From: Natrinema sp. CBA1119
GTDB taxonomy: Archaea > Halobacteriota > Halobacteria > Halobacteriales > Natrialbaceae
Direction: 5' to 3'
Assembly (NCBI RefSeq): GCF_002572525.1
Contig: NZ_PDBS01000001.1
Coordinates: forward strand, 186,001 to 250,000
Length of the DNA stretch: 64,000 bases
Shown: positions 17,567 to 25,231 of the stretch, one piece after another
Numbering within the stretch: the first letter of the stretch is position 1
Layout: each line of letters begins with the position of its first letter
The notes under the pieces: model-generated
The model's database searches: none
What the model was told of the DNA's origin: nothing
The model's input: the letters and a program-made list of their open reading frames with translations, nothing else
Position numbers and translations under genes: made by a program

Positions 17567-18109
17567 ATGATCGGGAAACGAACGAACAAACGGGGTCATC
17601 GGCTGCATACGGGGCGACCGGGAACGATTTCGGTCTCCTTCGATGAGCGAGGGCAGACCACGCAAGACTTCGCCGTCGGAATCGGCGTCTTCCTGCTAGC
17701 GATCGCCTTCGTCTTCTCGTTTCTGCCGTCGGTCATCACACCCTTCGACTCGTCGGTCGGTGGGGCCGAGACGGCACAAGCCGATCGGATAGCGGATCTG
17801 GTCGTTCATAACGTTTCAACGGAGACAGCAAACAATGTCAGCCGAGATAAGTTCAATGACACATATGTGAACGCGAGCGGAAACCTGACCGAAACGCTTG
17901 GTCTTCGGTCTAGCAATGGGAACCAAATCGATCGGGTAAATATACGTTTTGAACCCCTCAATGAGAGCGCACCTCTTGGAAGCTCAAATACGTGGGCCGC
18001 TGGGGATGCGTACGACAATCAATCAGCGGCCAGTTCGGCGCGGATCGTCACGATAGAGGACGACGGAAAGTGCGATCCCGCATGTAGACTCGTTGTGAGG
18101 GTCTGGTGA
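17567..18109 (+). CDS. Prepilin-like protein, RGQTTQDF type
   Basis: A 180-residue single-pass protein. After about 28 basic and polar residues comes ERGQTTQDFAVGIGVFLLAI, which looks like a class III (type IV prepilin) signal: a charged stretch, a Gly-Gln cleavage site and a hydrophobic helix. The rest is an extracellular-type domain rich in Asn, Ser and Thr with several possible N-glycosylation sequons. From memory, this corresponds to a haloarchaeal family listed as DUF7287; I could not check this. It follows pilC directly and is likely a minor or structural pilin of the PilB/PilC machine. Confidence 0.8.
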   Translation: MIGKRTNKRGHRLHTGRPGTISVSFDERGQTTQDFAVGIGVFLLAIAFVFSFLPSVITPFDSSVGGAETAQADRIADLVVHNVSTETANNVSRDKFNDTYVNASGNLTETLGLRSSNGNQIDRVNIRFEPLNESAPLGSSNTWAAGDAYDNQSAASSARIVTIEDDGKCDPACRLVVRVW

Positions 18110-18113
18110 AACG

Positions 18114-18764
18114 ATGCCCAGCATAGATATCACCGATTCAGAAACCGACCGCGGACAGGCCTACACCCTCGAGGGATTCATCGGTGCGATGGTCGTTCTG
18201 ATGGCCGTCCTGTTCGCGCTACAGTCGGTCGTGATCATGCCGACGACGGGCGGCTTAGCCGACCGGACGGTTCAGGCGCAGATCCAGCAGGAGATACAGG
18301 ATGCCCTAGTTGTCTCGAACCAGGACGGAAACCTCTCAGAAACAATTCGGCGGTGGAACGAAAGCGACGGTGGGTTCGAAGGGGCGAATCAACCGGCAGC
18401 ACCTGGCAATGACGACACCGAAGAGAACCAGACGTACTCCGTGGACCGATTCGCGAACGAATCCGAACTCGGACAGATTCTGAAGGAACGCTTCGCTGAA
18501 AAGGGGTGGAGCTATAATGTGGAACTCCATCCGGAGAGCGGCGACGAGCGAACGCTCGTGTATCAGGGGAGTCCCCCAGCGAGCGCTCAGACGGCGAGTT
18601 ATACGGTTACGCTGTACGACAATCAGTCGGTAACGTCAGAGAGCGGTGGCGATGACACTCTCAAAGGGGCAGCAGAGGACGAGAGATACGCGGTTATTAC
18701 GCGCGAACACGGGAATGACACGCCCCTGTACAGCGTCGTTGAAGTTCGGGTGATACTATGGTAA
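18114..18764 (+). CDS. Prepilin-like protein, RGQAYTLEG type
   Basis: A 216-residue protein with a short N-terminus ending in DRGQAYTLEGFIGAMVVLMA, again a Gly-Gln prepilin-type site before one hydrophobic helix (about residues 19-42). The remaining 170 residues are polar and predicted to be outside the membrane. It belongs, I believe, to the haloarchaeal family called DUF7288. It lies five bases after the previous gene and its stop overlaps the next start, so it is part of the pil operon. Confidence 0.8.
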   Translation: MPSIDITDSETDRGQAYTLEGFIGAMVVLMAVLFALQSVVIMPTTGGLADRTVQAQIQQEIQDALVVSNQDGNLSETIRRWNESDGGFEGANQPAAPGNDDTEENQTYSVDRFANESELGQILKERFAEKGWSYNVELHPESGDERTLVYQGSPPASAQTASYTVTLYDNQSVTSESGGDDTLKGAAEDERYAVITREHGNDTPLYSVVEVRVILW

Positions 18765-19213
18765 GCGAGCGCCGAGAGCGTGCGCAGGTAATCCTCATCG
18801 GTGCCATCGCCCTCGCGTTTATCATTCTGGGCATCGTCGTCGTCTTCAACGGCGTTCTCTACACGGAAACCCTGTCCTCGGGTGGGACGAGCCAGACCGC
18901 GAGCAACGCTGATGTCATCGAACTCGAGATTGAGCAAGGTGTCGGCTGCCTCCTTGAACGGGTCGAGAACGAATCTGCCCAGAACGGAACCGATTTGCAG
19001 AATCAAACGAGAGAGAATATCTCGGCGTTCAGTTCGTCCTATCAAAATACGACTGTTCGGTCGACGACAACGTCTGTGAATCTCACCGCCATTGAGGTAC
19101 ACACCAGCGACACCAACAAATCTCATATCGAGAATGCAAGTCTAACGATCGAATACTACTCAAACAGCCTTAGTTATAAACAAAATCGCACCATCGTAAC
19201 GGGGTGTCCGTGA
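18758..19213 (+). CDS. Prepilin-like protein, RAQVILIGA type
   Basis: A 151-residue protein starting MVSERRERAQVILIGAIALA, with a charged N-terminus, a short R-A-Q junction and one hydrophobic helix at about residues 10-32. The domain that follows has several NxT/NxS sequons and two Cys residues (one near the C-terminus in VTGCP) that may form a disulfide. It resembles the haloarchaeal DUF7261 group as I remember it. The start overlaps the upstream stop by seven bases, and the next gene begins one base after its stop. Confidence 0.78.
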   Translation: MVSERRERAQVILIGAIALAFIILGIVVVFNGVLYTETLSSGGTSQTASNADVIELEIEQGVGCLLERVENESAQNGTDLQNQTRENISAFSSSYQNTTVRSTTTSVNLTAIEVHTSDTNKSHIENASLTIEYYSNSLSYKQNRTIVTGCP

Positions 19214-19214
19214 A

Positions 19215-19709
19215 ATGGATCCGATCGAGACACAACCGGGACGAGATCGTGCCGTCTCGATCACGATCACCCACGTCCTGACGATCGGCATCACGACGAT
19301 CCTCATCGCCATGTTGCTGACCAGCGCCGGGACCATGCTGGAAACCGAGAAGGATCGCAGTGCTGACTCCTCACTCGAGACGATCGGCGAGCGACTGGCC
19401 GACGAGATCGGTAACGTCGACCAGATTGGAAACCAAGCGAATGATAAGGTGACCGTCAGGACCGACCATCCGCGAACGGTCGCGAACTCGCGGTACACTG
19501 TCGAGTTACTGAACGACGCTGAATGTAAGAAGGCACCCCTGATCGACGAGAATACCGATTGCGTGAGGCTGACGGCACAGGACGTCGATGCGACCGTCCA
19601 CGTCCCGATCAAAACCACTGCGACTATCAACGAGAGTTCGACGGCCGGCGGAACGATCGAAATCGTCTCCGAGAGCGGCGAGATACACATCGAGGACGGG
19701 AGCCAATGA
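19215..19709 (+). CDS. Prepilin-like protein, RAVSITITH type
   Basis: A 164-residue protein beginning with about 11 polar residues, then RDRAVSITITHVLTIGITTI, a prepilin-type R-A-V junction and a single membrane helix. A domain of about 120 residues with two Cys follows. It is likely the family I know as DUF7266. It is in the middle of the prepilin-like series, with its stop overlapping the next ATG by four bases. Confidence 0.78.
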   Translation: MDPIETQPGRDRAVSITITHVLTIGITTILIAMLLTSAGTMLETEKDRSADSSLETIGERLADEIGNVDQIGNQANDKVTVRTDHPRTVANSRYTVELLNDAECKKAPLIDENTDCVRLTAQDVDATVHVPIKTTATINESSTAGGTIEIVSESGEIHIEDGSQ

Positions 19710-20503
19710 GACGGACACATCCGAAGACATCGACAAAGCGACGGGATCACGACCGCGCGGTATCCGATGTACTCGCGTTTATCCTCGTCTTCGCGATCAT
19801 CCTAAGTTCCGTTGCGCTGCTGTCGATGACCGGTTTTCAGGCGATGGAGGACTATCAGGAGGGTGAGCAACTGCAAAATGCCGAACGGGCGATGGACGCG
19901 CTCGCAGTGAACTTCAACGACGTTATCCGGTACGACGGGATCGAGCAGCGCTACGGTGAACTCTCGCTTCGGGAAGGGACGGTTTCCACCGGCGATACCG
20001 GGACGAAACTGAACATCAATGTCAGTGGGGATCCAATTGAGAATACCAGCAATGAGTTCGCCGGCTACGGCAGCGGAGCGACGGTCGATCTCGGCGAGTT
20101 CACGTACACAACCCCTGATGGGAATCGAATCACGTACGAGGGCGGTGGCCTCGTTCGAGGCGACGAGTCGGAGTCGTGGAGTACCGTCCTCAAACGCCCA
20201 CAGCTTCGGTGTGGCGACGACGTTGCTATCATCTCGCTCGTAAGGATTTCGGCGGACGATCGATCGATTCAGAGCGGCGGCGGGCTCGGGCTCACGATGA
20301 GCGTCGAAGATCGCAGCAGCAAAGTCTATCCCAATAAAGAGAAAGTTTCCGTAGCCGTTTCGGATACTACACCTACGTACGAGGATGCCTGGGACGAGAC
20401 GCTCGAGGACAGCAAGTGGAATACGGGCACGTGTGACTTCGGTGGCTCCGGTAGTTCCGGACGGGTCGTCGTCACCATCGTCGACGTCGATCTCGAGTAC
20501 TGA
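19706..20503 (+). CDS. Prepilin-like protein, RAVSDVLAF type (largest)
   Basis: A 265-residue protein whose N-terminus HDRAVSDVLAFILVFAII matches archaeal type IV pilin/archaellin N-termini (compare DRAVSPVIG of many haloarchaeal pilins). The hydrophobic helix covers about residues 18-42, followed by a large extracellular domain with two Cys (RCGDD and TGTCDFG). I believe it is the DUF7289 family. The ATG at 19706 is inside the upstream stop (ATGA), which fixes the start. It ends the pilB-pilC operon, 14 bases before a convergent gene. Confidence 0.82.
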   Translation: MRRTHPKTSTKRRDHDRAVSDVLAFILVFAIILSSVALLSMTGFQAMEDYQEGEQLQNAERAMDALAVNFNDVIRYDGIEQRYGELSLREGTVSTGDTGTKLNINVSGDPIENTSNEFAGYGSGATVDLGEFTYTTPDGNRITYEGGGLVRGDESESWSTVLKRPQLRCGDDVAIISLVRISADDRSIQSGGGLGLTMSVEDRSSKVYPNKEKVSVAVSDTTPTYEDAWDETLEDSKWNTGTCDFGGSGSSGRVVVTIVDVDLEY

Positions 20504-20517
20504 TCGCTAACTCCTCC

Positions 20518-21744
20518 TCACTCCGTCTCCCAGTCCCCGGTGAGCATCGCTCGCAGTCCCGCTCGAGCGGCCAGCGCCTCGACGCGGGCGGCACGCTCGT
20601 CGATGTCGCCCGCGGTCTCGAGAACGAGGCCGTTCGCGAGTCGCTCCGGGTTGTCCATCGGTGAGCCGTCGGCGCGAGTAGGATTAGCGTTGAGAACCGT
20701 TCGTTCGCCCTCATCTGGAGACCAAGGAACGTCGACGCCTGCCAGACCGCGCTCGAGGAGGTAGTCGGCGGCCTCCACGAGTGCCCCTGCAGACGTCGAG
20801 TGGCCGATCGCACCGATCGAGCTCCGATCGTTGAAGAATCGCACGACGTATTCGCCGTCCTCGTCGCCCTCTCGTTCCTGGCTTTTGTCGTCATCCGTCT
20901 CCGTATCGGTCGTCGTCCGGGTCGAGTCCCCGTCTCGAGCGGGAGTTCCCGATCGGTCGGCGGTTCCGGTCGCATTCGAACCGTCTGTCTCGCTTTCGGG
21001 AGCTGTATCCGCACTCGAGTCTGTGTCGACGGCCCGCTCACTCGGCGACTCGTCCTCGCTGATCGTCGACTCGCTGAACCGGATCGAGACGTCCGTGGCG
21101 TCGTCCGGTGACGGTCTTCCGTCTTCGGTGAACGCGACGACGAGCTGATCGAGGAATCTGTCAGCCGCGGCTTCGAACTCGTCAGCGTAGAGCTCACCCT
21201 GTGCGGTGTCGTCCGCGAGTCCCTCGGCGATCGATCCGACGAGCCTCGGCCGTTCGACCGCGAGCCGTCTGGCGACGTGGCCCCGGGTGTGTCGTCCGAG
21301 TCGCTGTCCGACCGCTGTCCGCGAATAGTCAGCGATTATCGACTCGTTCGCGGGGAGTTCGGCGCGTTCGAGCGCGTGGTATTCGACGTCCGTCGTTCCG
21401 GCCAACAGGAGGTACTGGCGGCCGTTCGTGTAGATCGCGCGGTCGACGCCCGTCCACGACATCGCCCGGCGGAGGGCGTTCGCTCGCGACTCCTCGAGCG
21501 AGTCAGTCGCGGACTCGACGGCGACGAACAGGCCGGGCACCGAGTCGACGGTCGGCGCGTACTCGAGACGAACGTTGTCGACGATCCGATCGGTCACGCA
21601 CGACTCGGCGCGGACGGTCCAGCCAAGCGTCTCGAGGAAGGGCTCGACGAGCCACGTTCGGGTCTCCCGCAGGGTGGTGGGCGGTGAGGAATCGACCAGC
21701 GCCGCGGTGCGGGCGACGAACGCATCGAGGCCGAGCGAAGGCAT
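20518..21744 (-). CDS. HsdR N-terminal-like protein, probably inactive nuclease fold
   Basis: A 408-residue protein in three parts. Residues 1-190 resemble the N-terminal nuclease domain of type I restriction R subunits: ETRTWLVEPFLETLGW, a core GLFVAVESA and SWTGVDRAIYTNGRQYLLL. Where the nuclease has ExK, this protein has VES, so the catalytic Lys appears lost. Residues about 215-290 are an acidic low-complexity linker. Residues 295-408 form a second domain (YVVRFFNDRSSIGAIG). No restriction methylase or helicase is nearby. It lies downstream of the che operon and may be co-transcribed with cheR. Confidence 0.7.
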   Translation of the reverse strand: MPSLGLDAFVARTAALVDSSPPTTLRETRTWLVEPFLETLGWTVRAESCVTDRIVDNVRLEYAPTVDSVPGLFVAVESATDSLEESRANALRRAMSWTGVDRAIYTNGRQYLLLAGTTDVEYHALERAELPANESIIADYSRTAVGQRLGRHTRGHVARRLAVERPRLVGSIAEGLADDTAQGELYADEFEAAADRFLDQLVVAFTEDGRPSPDDATDVSIRFSESTISEDESPSERAVDTDSSADTAPESETDGSNATGTADRSGTPARDGDSTRTTTDTETDDDKSQEREGDEDGEYVVRFFNDRSSIGAIGHSTSAGALVEAADYLLERGLAGVDVPWSPDEGERTVLNANPTRADGSPMDNPERLANGLVLETAGDIDERAARVEALAARAGLRAMLTGDWETE

Positions 21745-21873
21745 TCGTCGGATGTATTCGGCGGACCAACATGTAACGATTGGTTGTCTTCCACCTCGCG
21801 AACCCGCGTCGTCTCGATCGCAGTCGAAACCTGAAATTACAACCTCCCGTTACGGACGTCGGTAGCCGACGAG

Positions 21874-22818
21874 TTAGGACTCGGAACTCGAGTTCGGACG
21901 CCGGGTGAGTCGGTCAGCATCCGAACCGTTGCCCTCTCGCTGGTAAATCCGAAGGCGCGCCTCGCGGACGTCGAACGCCGACTTGAGTGTCGGCGGAATC
22001 GTCTCGGCCTTGCCGATGACGAGGTAGCCGTCCCGTCGAAGCGACCGCGCGATCGTCTCGAGCATCGACTCCTTGTACGCGTTGTCGATGTAGATGAACA
22101 GGTTGCGACAGATGACGAGGTCGAATCCCGACTTCGGCTCGTCGTTGATCAGATCGTGGCGCTGGAAGCGGACGGATCGTTTCACGGCGTCGCCGATCCG
22201 GTAGGTCCGGCCGTCGACATCGACATAGCGGTGATAGTCGTCGAGAAAGGAAAGTTGGTCGTCCAGATCGATGGTCCGCGATTCCTCGTAGACCCCGTTG
22301 CGTGCCGTCTCGAGTGCCGGAGAACTGATGTCGGTCCCGAGAACGGAGACGGCCGACTCGTCGATTTCAGGGTCGTCGTGGGCGAGCATCGACACCGAGT
22401 ACGGCTCCCGGCCGTCGGCACAGGCGGCGCTCCAGACCCGGACCGTGTCCGCTGTCTCGGAGAGCCGACGGAGGATCGTCCGAATTCCGGCCCAGACGTC
22501 CGGGTTGCGAAAGAACCCCGTGACGTTGATGCTCAGCGCTTCGAGGAGCGCGTCCTGTTCGTCCGGATCGGAGCGAAGCGTTTCGAAGTACGTCGCGTAG
22601 CTGTCGTTCTGGGTGCGCCGCATTCGGGAGGAAACGCGGCGATCGAGATAGCTGTCGTTGTAGTGGCTCGTCGCGAACGCCAGTTCGTCCTCGACGAATT
22701 CGAGAAGGGTGGTAAACGCGTCGTCACTGGCGACAGCTTCCTCATCGTCAGCGTCGGAACCGGTTCCGGCAGCGCCGTTGGCGGTCGTGTCCGTATCGCC
22801 ACCGCCGTCGCCAATCAC
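21874..22818 (-). CDS. cheR: Chemotaxis receptor methyltransferase CheR
   Basis: A 314-residue SAM-dependent methyltransferase that methylates glutamates on chemoreceptors. After an acidic N-terminal segment, the helical CheR-N domain contains SRMRRTQND and ALSINVTGFFRNPDVW; the catalytic domain has RVWSAACADGREPYS, VLGTDISSPALETAR and VICRNLFIYI. The start overlaps the cheD stop by four bases. It is the last recognisable gene of the che operon and opposes the CheB methylesterase. Confidence 0.95.
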   Translation of the reverse strand: MIGDGGGDTDTTANGAAGTGSDADDEEAVASDDAFTTLLEFVEDELAFATSHYNDSYLDRRVSSRMRRTQNDSYATYFETLRSDPDEQDALLEALSINVTGFFRNPDVWAGIRTILRRLSETADTVRVWSAACADGREPYSVSMLAHDDPEIDESAVSVLGTDISSPALETARNGVYEESRTIDLDDQLSFLDDYHRYVDVDGRTYRIGDAVKRSVRFQRHDLINDEPKSGFDLVICRNLFIYIDNAYKESMLETIARSLRRDGYLVIGKAETIPPTLKSAFDVREARLRIYQREGNGSDADRLTRRPNSSSES

Positions 22819-23330
22819 AGCTCCGTCACTCCGTTGTCGCCGTCCGAGGTCTTGATGGTGAGTACTCCCGTTCCCGGCGTGAATTCGACGGTCCGACCGT
22901 ATTCCCCACCGACGTCTTCTGCCTCGAGCGGGACGCCGAGCTTCTCGAGTTCGCTCTTCGCGGCGGCGATGTTTCGCTGGCCGACGCCCTCTCCGAAACT
23001 CTCGAATTCGAACATATCGCTGCCGCCGGCGATTTTCGCCTCAACGGTGGTGTAGTTGGCGCCCTGCTCGACCATCCGGCGCAGCAGTGCGCGGATCGCC
23101 GTGTCGGCGTACTTCCCGGGTTTGCGATCGCTGTTATCCGCGGCGTCGCCGTCCGGCAACATGACGTGTGCCAGCCCACCGATTCCCGATCCGGGATCGT
23201 ACAGCGCGATGGCCAGGCACGAACCCAGCCCGTAGGATTTGAGCGTGTCGTCGCCGTCACTGACGACGAGTTCCGAGATGCCGACCTGGACCGGCGTCGG
23301 TGCGCCCGGTTCGGTACCGTAGGTTTTCAT
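22815..23330 (-). CDS. cheD: Chemoreceptor glutamine deamidase CheD
   Basis: A 171-residue protein that deamidates receptor glutamines and binds CheC. The motif GLGSCLAIALYDP holds the catalytic Cys, and GGLAHVMLP carries the catalytic His; a Thr in DTAIRALL completes the family triad. Overlaps of four bases with both cheC2 upstream and cheR downstream indicate tight coupling within the operon. Confidence 0.95.
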   Translation of the reverse strand: MKTYGTEPGAPTPVQVGISELVVSDGDDTLKSYGLGSCLAIALYDPGSGIGGLAHVMLPDGDAADNSDRKPGKYADTAIRALLRRMVEQGANYTTVEAKIAGGSDMFEFESFGEGVGQRNIAAAKSELEKLGVPLEAEDVGGEYGRTVEFTPGTGVLTIKTSDGDNGVTEL

Positions 23331-24595
23331 GTGGTATCGACTTCCTGAAACTCAGCCGTCGTCGGGGCCTCCTCGATCCGATCGACGTCGAGGTTGTTCA
23401 GCGCCCGCTCGAGGTCCGACTCGTCGGGGATCGCGTACACTTCGCAGTCGAACTCGCGGCCGTCGGCCATGACGACGGTGTCGAAGACGAACGCGAACTC
23501 CTGATTCTCGCCGAGTTGGATGATCACCGGGTCGACAGCCGCCGCACCGATATCGTGGATGAACTCCGGCGGCGAGTGATCGATCGTCGTATCGAGGACG
23601 TTCGCCCAGCCGTCGAGAAAGCCACTGGCCATGATGTTGCCCAGTTCCTTGATCGCGCTGGTTCCCATCTCGCCGAAGCCGTCTTCGTCGACTTCCATCG
23701 GCACCATCGCGTCGACGATCTCGTGGGCCGACTCCTCGTCGAACAGGAAGAGGAGATAGCCGCTTGGCATCCCGTCGAACTCGAAGGCGACGCCGACGAG
23801 TTTCTCGTTCGCTACCTGTTCGGGGATCGCCTCGAGCGAGACGAAGTTGAGCCGACGGATCTCGACGCTGGTGTCGATCCCCGTCAGCGTGGTCGCCGTC
23901 TTGGCGACCTCCTCGGCACCCCGCTCGGCCATCCGGTCGAAGCCGTCGAGTTTGTCGTACTCGATGCCCTCGCTGGTTCGCAGTTGCTCGAGGAGCGTCG
24001 CCATCGACTCGCGTTTCGGGAAGAGGTAGTGACTGAATCCGACCTCGGTGCCGACGGTCTCGATCCGGCTCTGGAAGAGCAAGGCGAGATCGTCGTCGCC
24101 CGGGGCTTCGTCGATGTCTCCGAAGAACGGCTCGGCGGATTGACCCTCGACGAACTCCGGCGTCGAGACGTCGATGACCGCCTCGAGCACGTCGGCCCAG
24201 CCGTCGATGAAGCCGCTGTTGATGATGTGGCCGACCTCGGTCGCGGCGCTCTCGGTCATCTCGTCGAACTCGTCGATCTCGCCGGCATCGGTATCGACGT
24301 CCGCGTCGGGACCCGCTTCCGCGAGCAACGTCTCGACGATTCGCAGCGCGTTCTCGCGCTCGAAGACGACGACAGAATAGCCCTCGATCGCGCCGGTCAG
24401 CTTGACCCGGACGCCGACCTTCTCGGTCGAGTCCTCGAAATCGCGCCGGATCTCCTGGCCCCGCATGAAGTTGAGTTTCGTCACGCCAAGCTGCGTCTCG
24501 ACGCCGAGCATGTGCGTGAGTCGGCCCGCCGCGAGGCCGGCCCCCTCTCGAGCCATTCGGTAGAACGTACCGAGCGCGTTGACGTCGAGTTTCAT
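23327..24595 (-). CDS. cheC: Two-module CheC-like chemotaxis protein
   Basis: A 422-residue protein with two CheC-type modules (about residues 1-200 and 210-400), a tandem form seen in haloarchaea. CheC removes phosphate from CheY~P and acts with CheD. The second module has the catalytic pattern ELGNIMASGFLDGWANVL (Glu-x2-Asn), while the first has EVGHIINSGFIDGWADVL, with His in place of Asn, so the first module may be inactive. Each module also contains a CheC-like membrane or receptor-facing segment. It overlaps the next CheC-like gene upstream and cheD downstream by four bases each. Confidence 0.9.
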   Translation of the reverse strand: MKLDVNALGTFYRMAREGAGLAAGRLTHMLGVETQLGVTKLNFMRGQEIRRDFEDSTEKVGVRVKLTGAIEGYSVVVFERENALRIVETLLAEAGPDADVDTDAGEIDEFDEMTESAATEVGHIINSGFIDGWADVLEAVIDVSTPEFVEGQSAEPFFGDIDEAPGDDDLALLFQSRIETVGTEVGFSHYLFPKRESMATLLEQLRTSEGIEYDKLDGFDRMAERGAEEVAKTATTLTGIDTSVEIRRLNFVSLEAIPEQVANEKLVGVAFEFDGMPSGYLLFLFDEESAHEIVDAMVPMEVDEDGFGEMGTSAIKELGNIMASGFLDGWANVLDTTIDHSPPEFIHDIGAAAVDPVIIQLGENQEFAFVFDTVVMADGREFDCEVYAIPDESDLERALNNLDVDRIEEAPTTAEFQEVDTT

Positions 24596-25197
24596 GCGGG
24601 GTGGACTTCGATGCCGTTGACCATTTCCACGAACTCCTCGAGGTCCGGGAACGCGTAGATCTCGGCTTCGATCTGGTAGCTCGGGACCGACAGGTCCGAA
24701 TCGAAGAACAGCGCGAGGTCGTCGCCACCGAGCCCGGCCGTCCGGGTGACGATGTCACCGGTCGGCGCGTAGACGAGCTGGGGGGCGGCGATATCGATTG
24801 CGCGCCCGAGCACGTCGGCCCAGCCGTCGATGAAGCCGCTTGCCATCATGTTCCCCATCTCCTCGACGGCGCTGCGGGCCATCTTGCCGGAGACGTCTCC
24901 CATGTCATCGACGACATCGCGAAGCATGATCGCCGTGATCTTCTTCGCGCTCGCCTCTGGGAAGAGGATGAGGATGTGTCCGTGTGGTGGGTCCAGTAGT
25001 CGGACGCGGACGCCGACTCGCTTCCCGCCGTCGAGCTGAGACCCGATGTCGTCGACGTCGATGAAGTTCGTCTTGGTCACCTCCATCTGGGCGTCTTCGC
25101 CGGTCAGTTTACTCATGTTGTTGGCGACGCCGTTCGTCCCGACCTTCGCCATTTCGTTTATGAAGCTCAGCTTTCGAATGTCGACCATCATCGTCAT
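24592..25197 (-). CDS. cheC: Single-module CheC-like protein
   Basis: A 201-residue CheC phosphatase homologue. The segment EEMGNMMASGFIDGWADVLG retains the Glu-x2-Asn catalytic pattern. The first four residues, MTMM, offer several possible starts within 9 bases; I kept the longest. It lies 34 bases downstream of cheA and overlaps the tandem CheC gene. Having three CheC modules in one operon suggests layered control of CheY dephosphorylation. Confidence 0.9.
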   Translation of the reverse strand: MTMMVDIRKLSFINEMAKVGTNGVANNMSKLTGEDAQMEVTKTNFIDVDDIGSQLDGGKRVGVRVRLLDPPHGHILILFPEASAKKITAIMLRDVVDDMGDVSGKMARSAVEEMGNMMASGFIDGWADVLGRAIDIAAPQLVYAPTGDIVTRTAGLGGDDLALFFDSDLSVPSYQIEAEIYAFPDLEEFVEMVNGIEVHPA

Positions 25198-25231
25198 AGA
25201 TTCCTCCGTAGGGTTGGGTGGTTGCGTTCGT

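Noticed and set aside
20518-21744. Type I restriction subunit
   Set aside because: No helicase domain, no methylase or specificity genes, and the nuclease residues are not intact.
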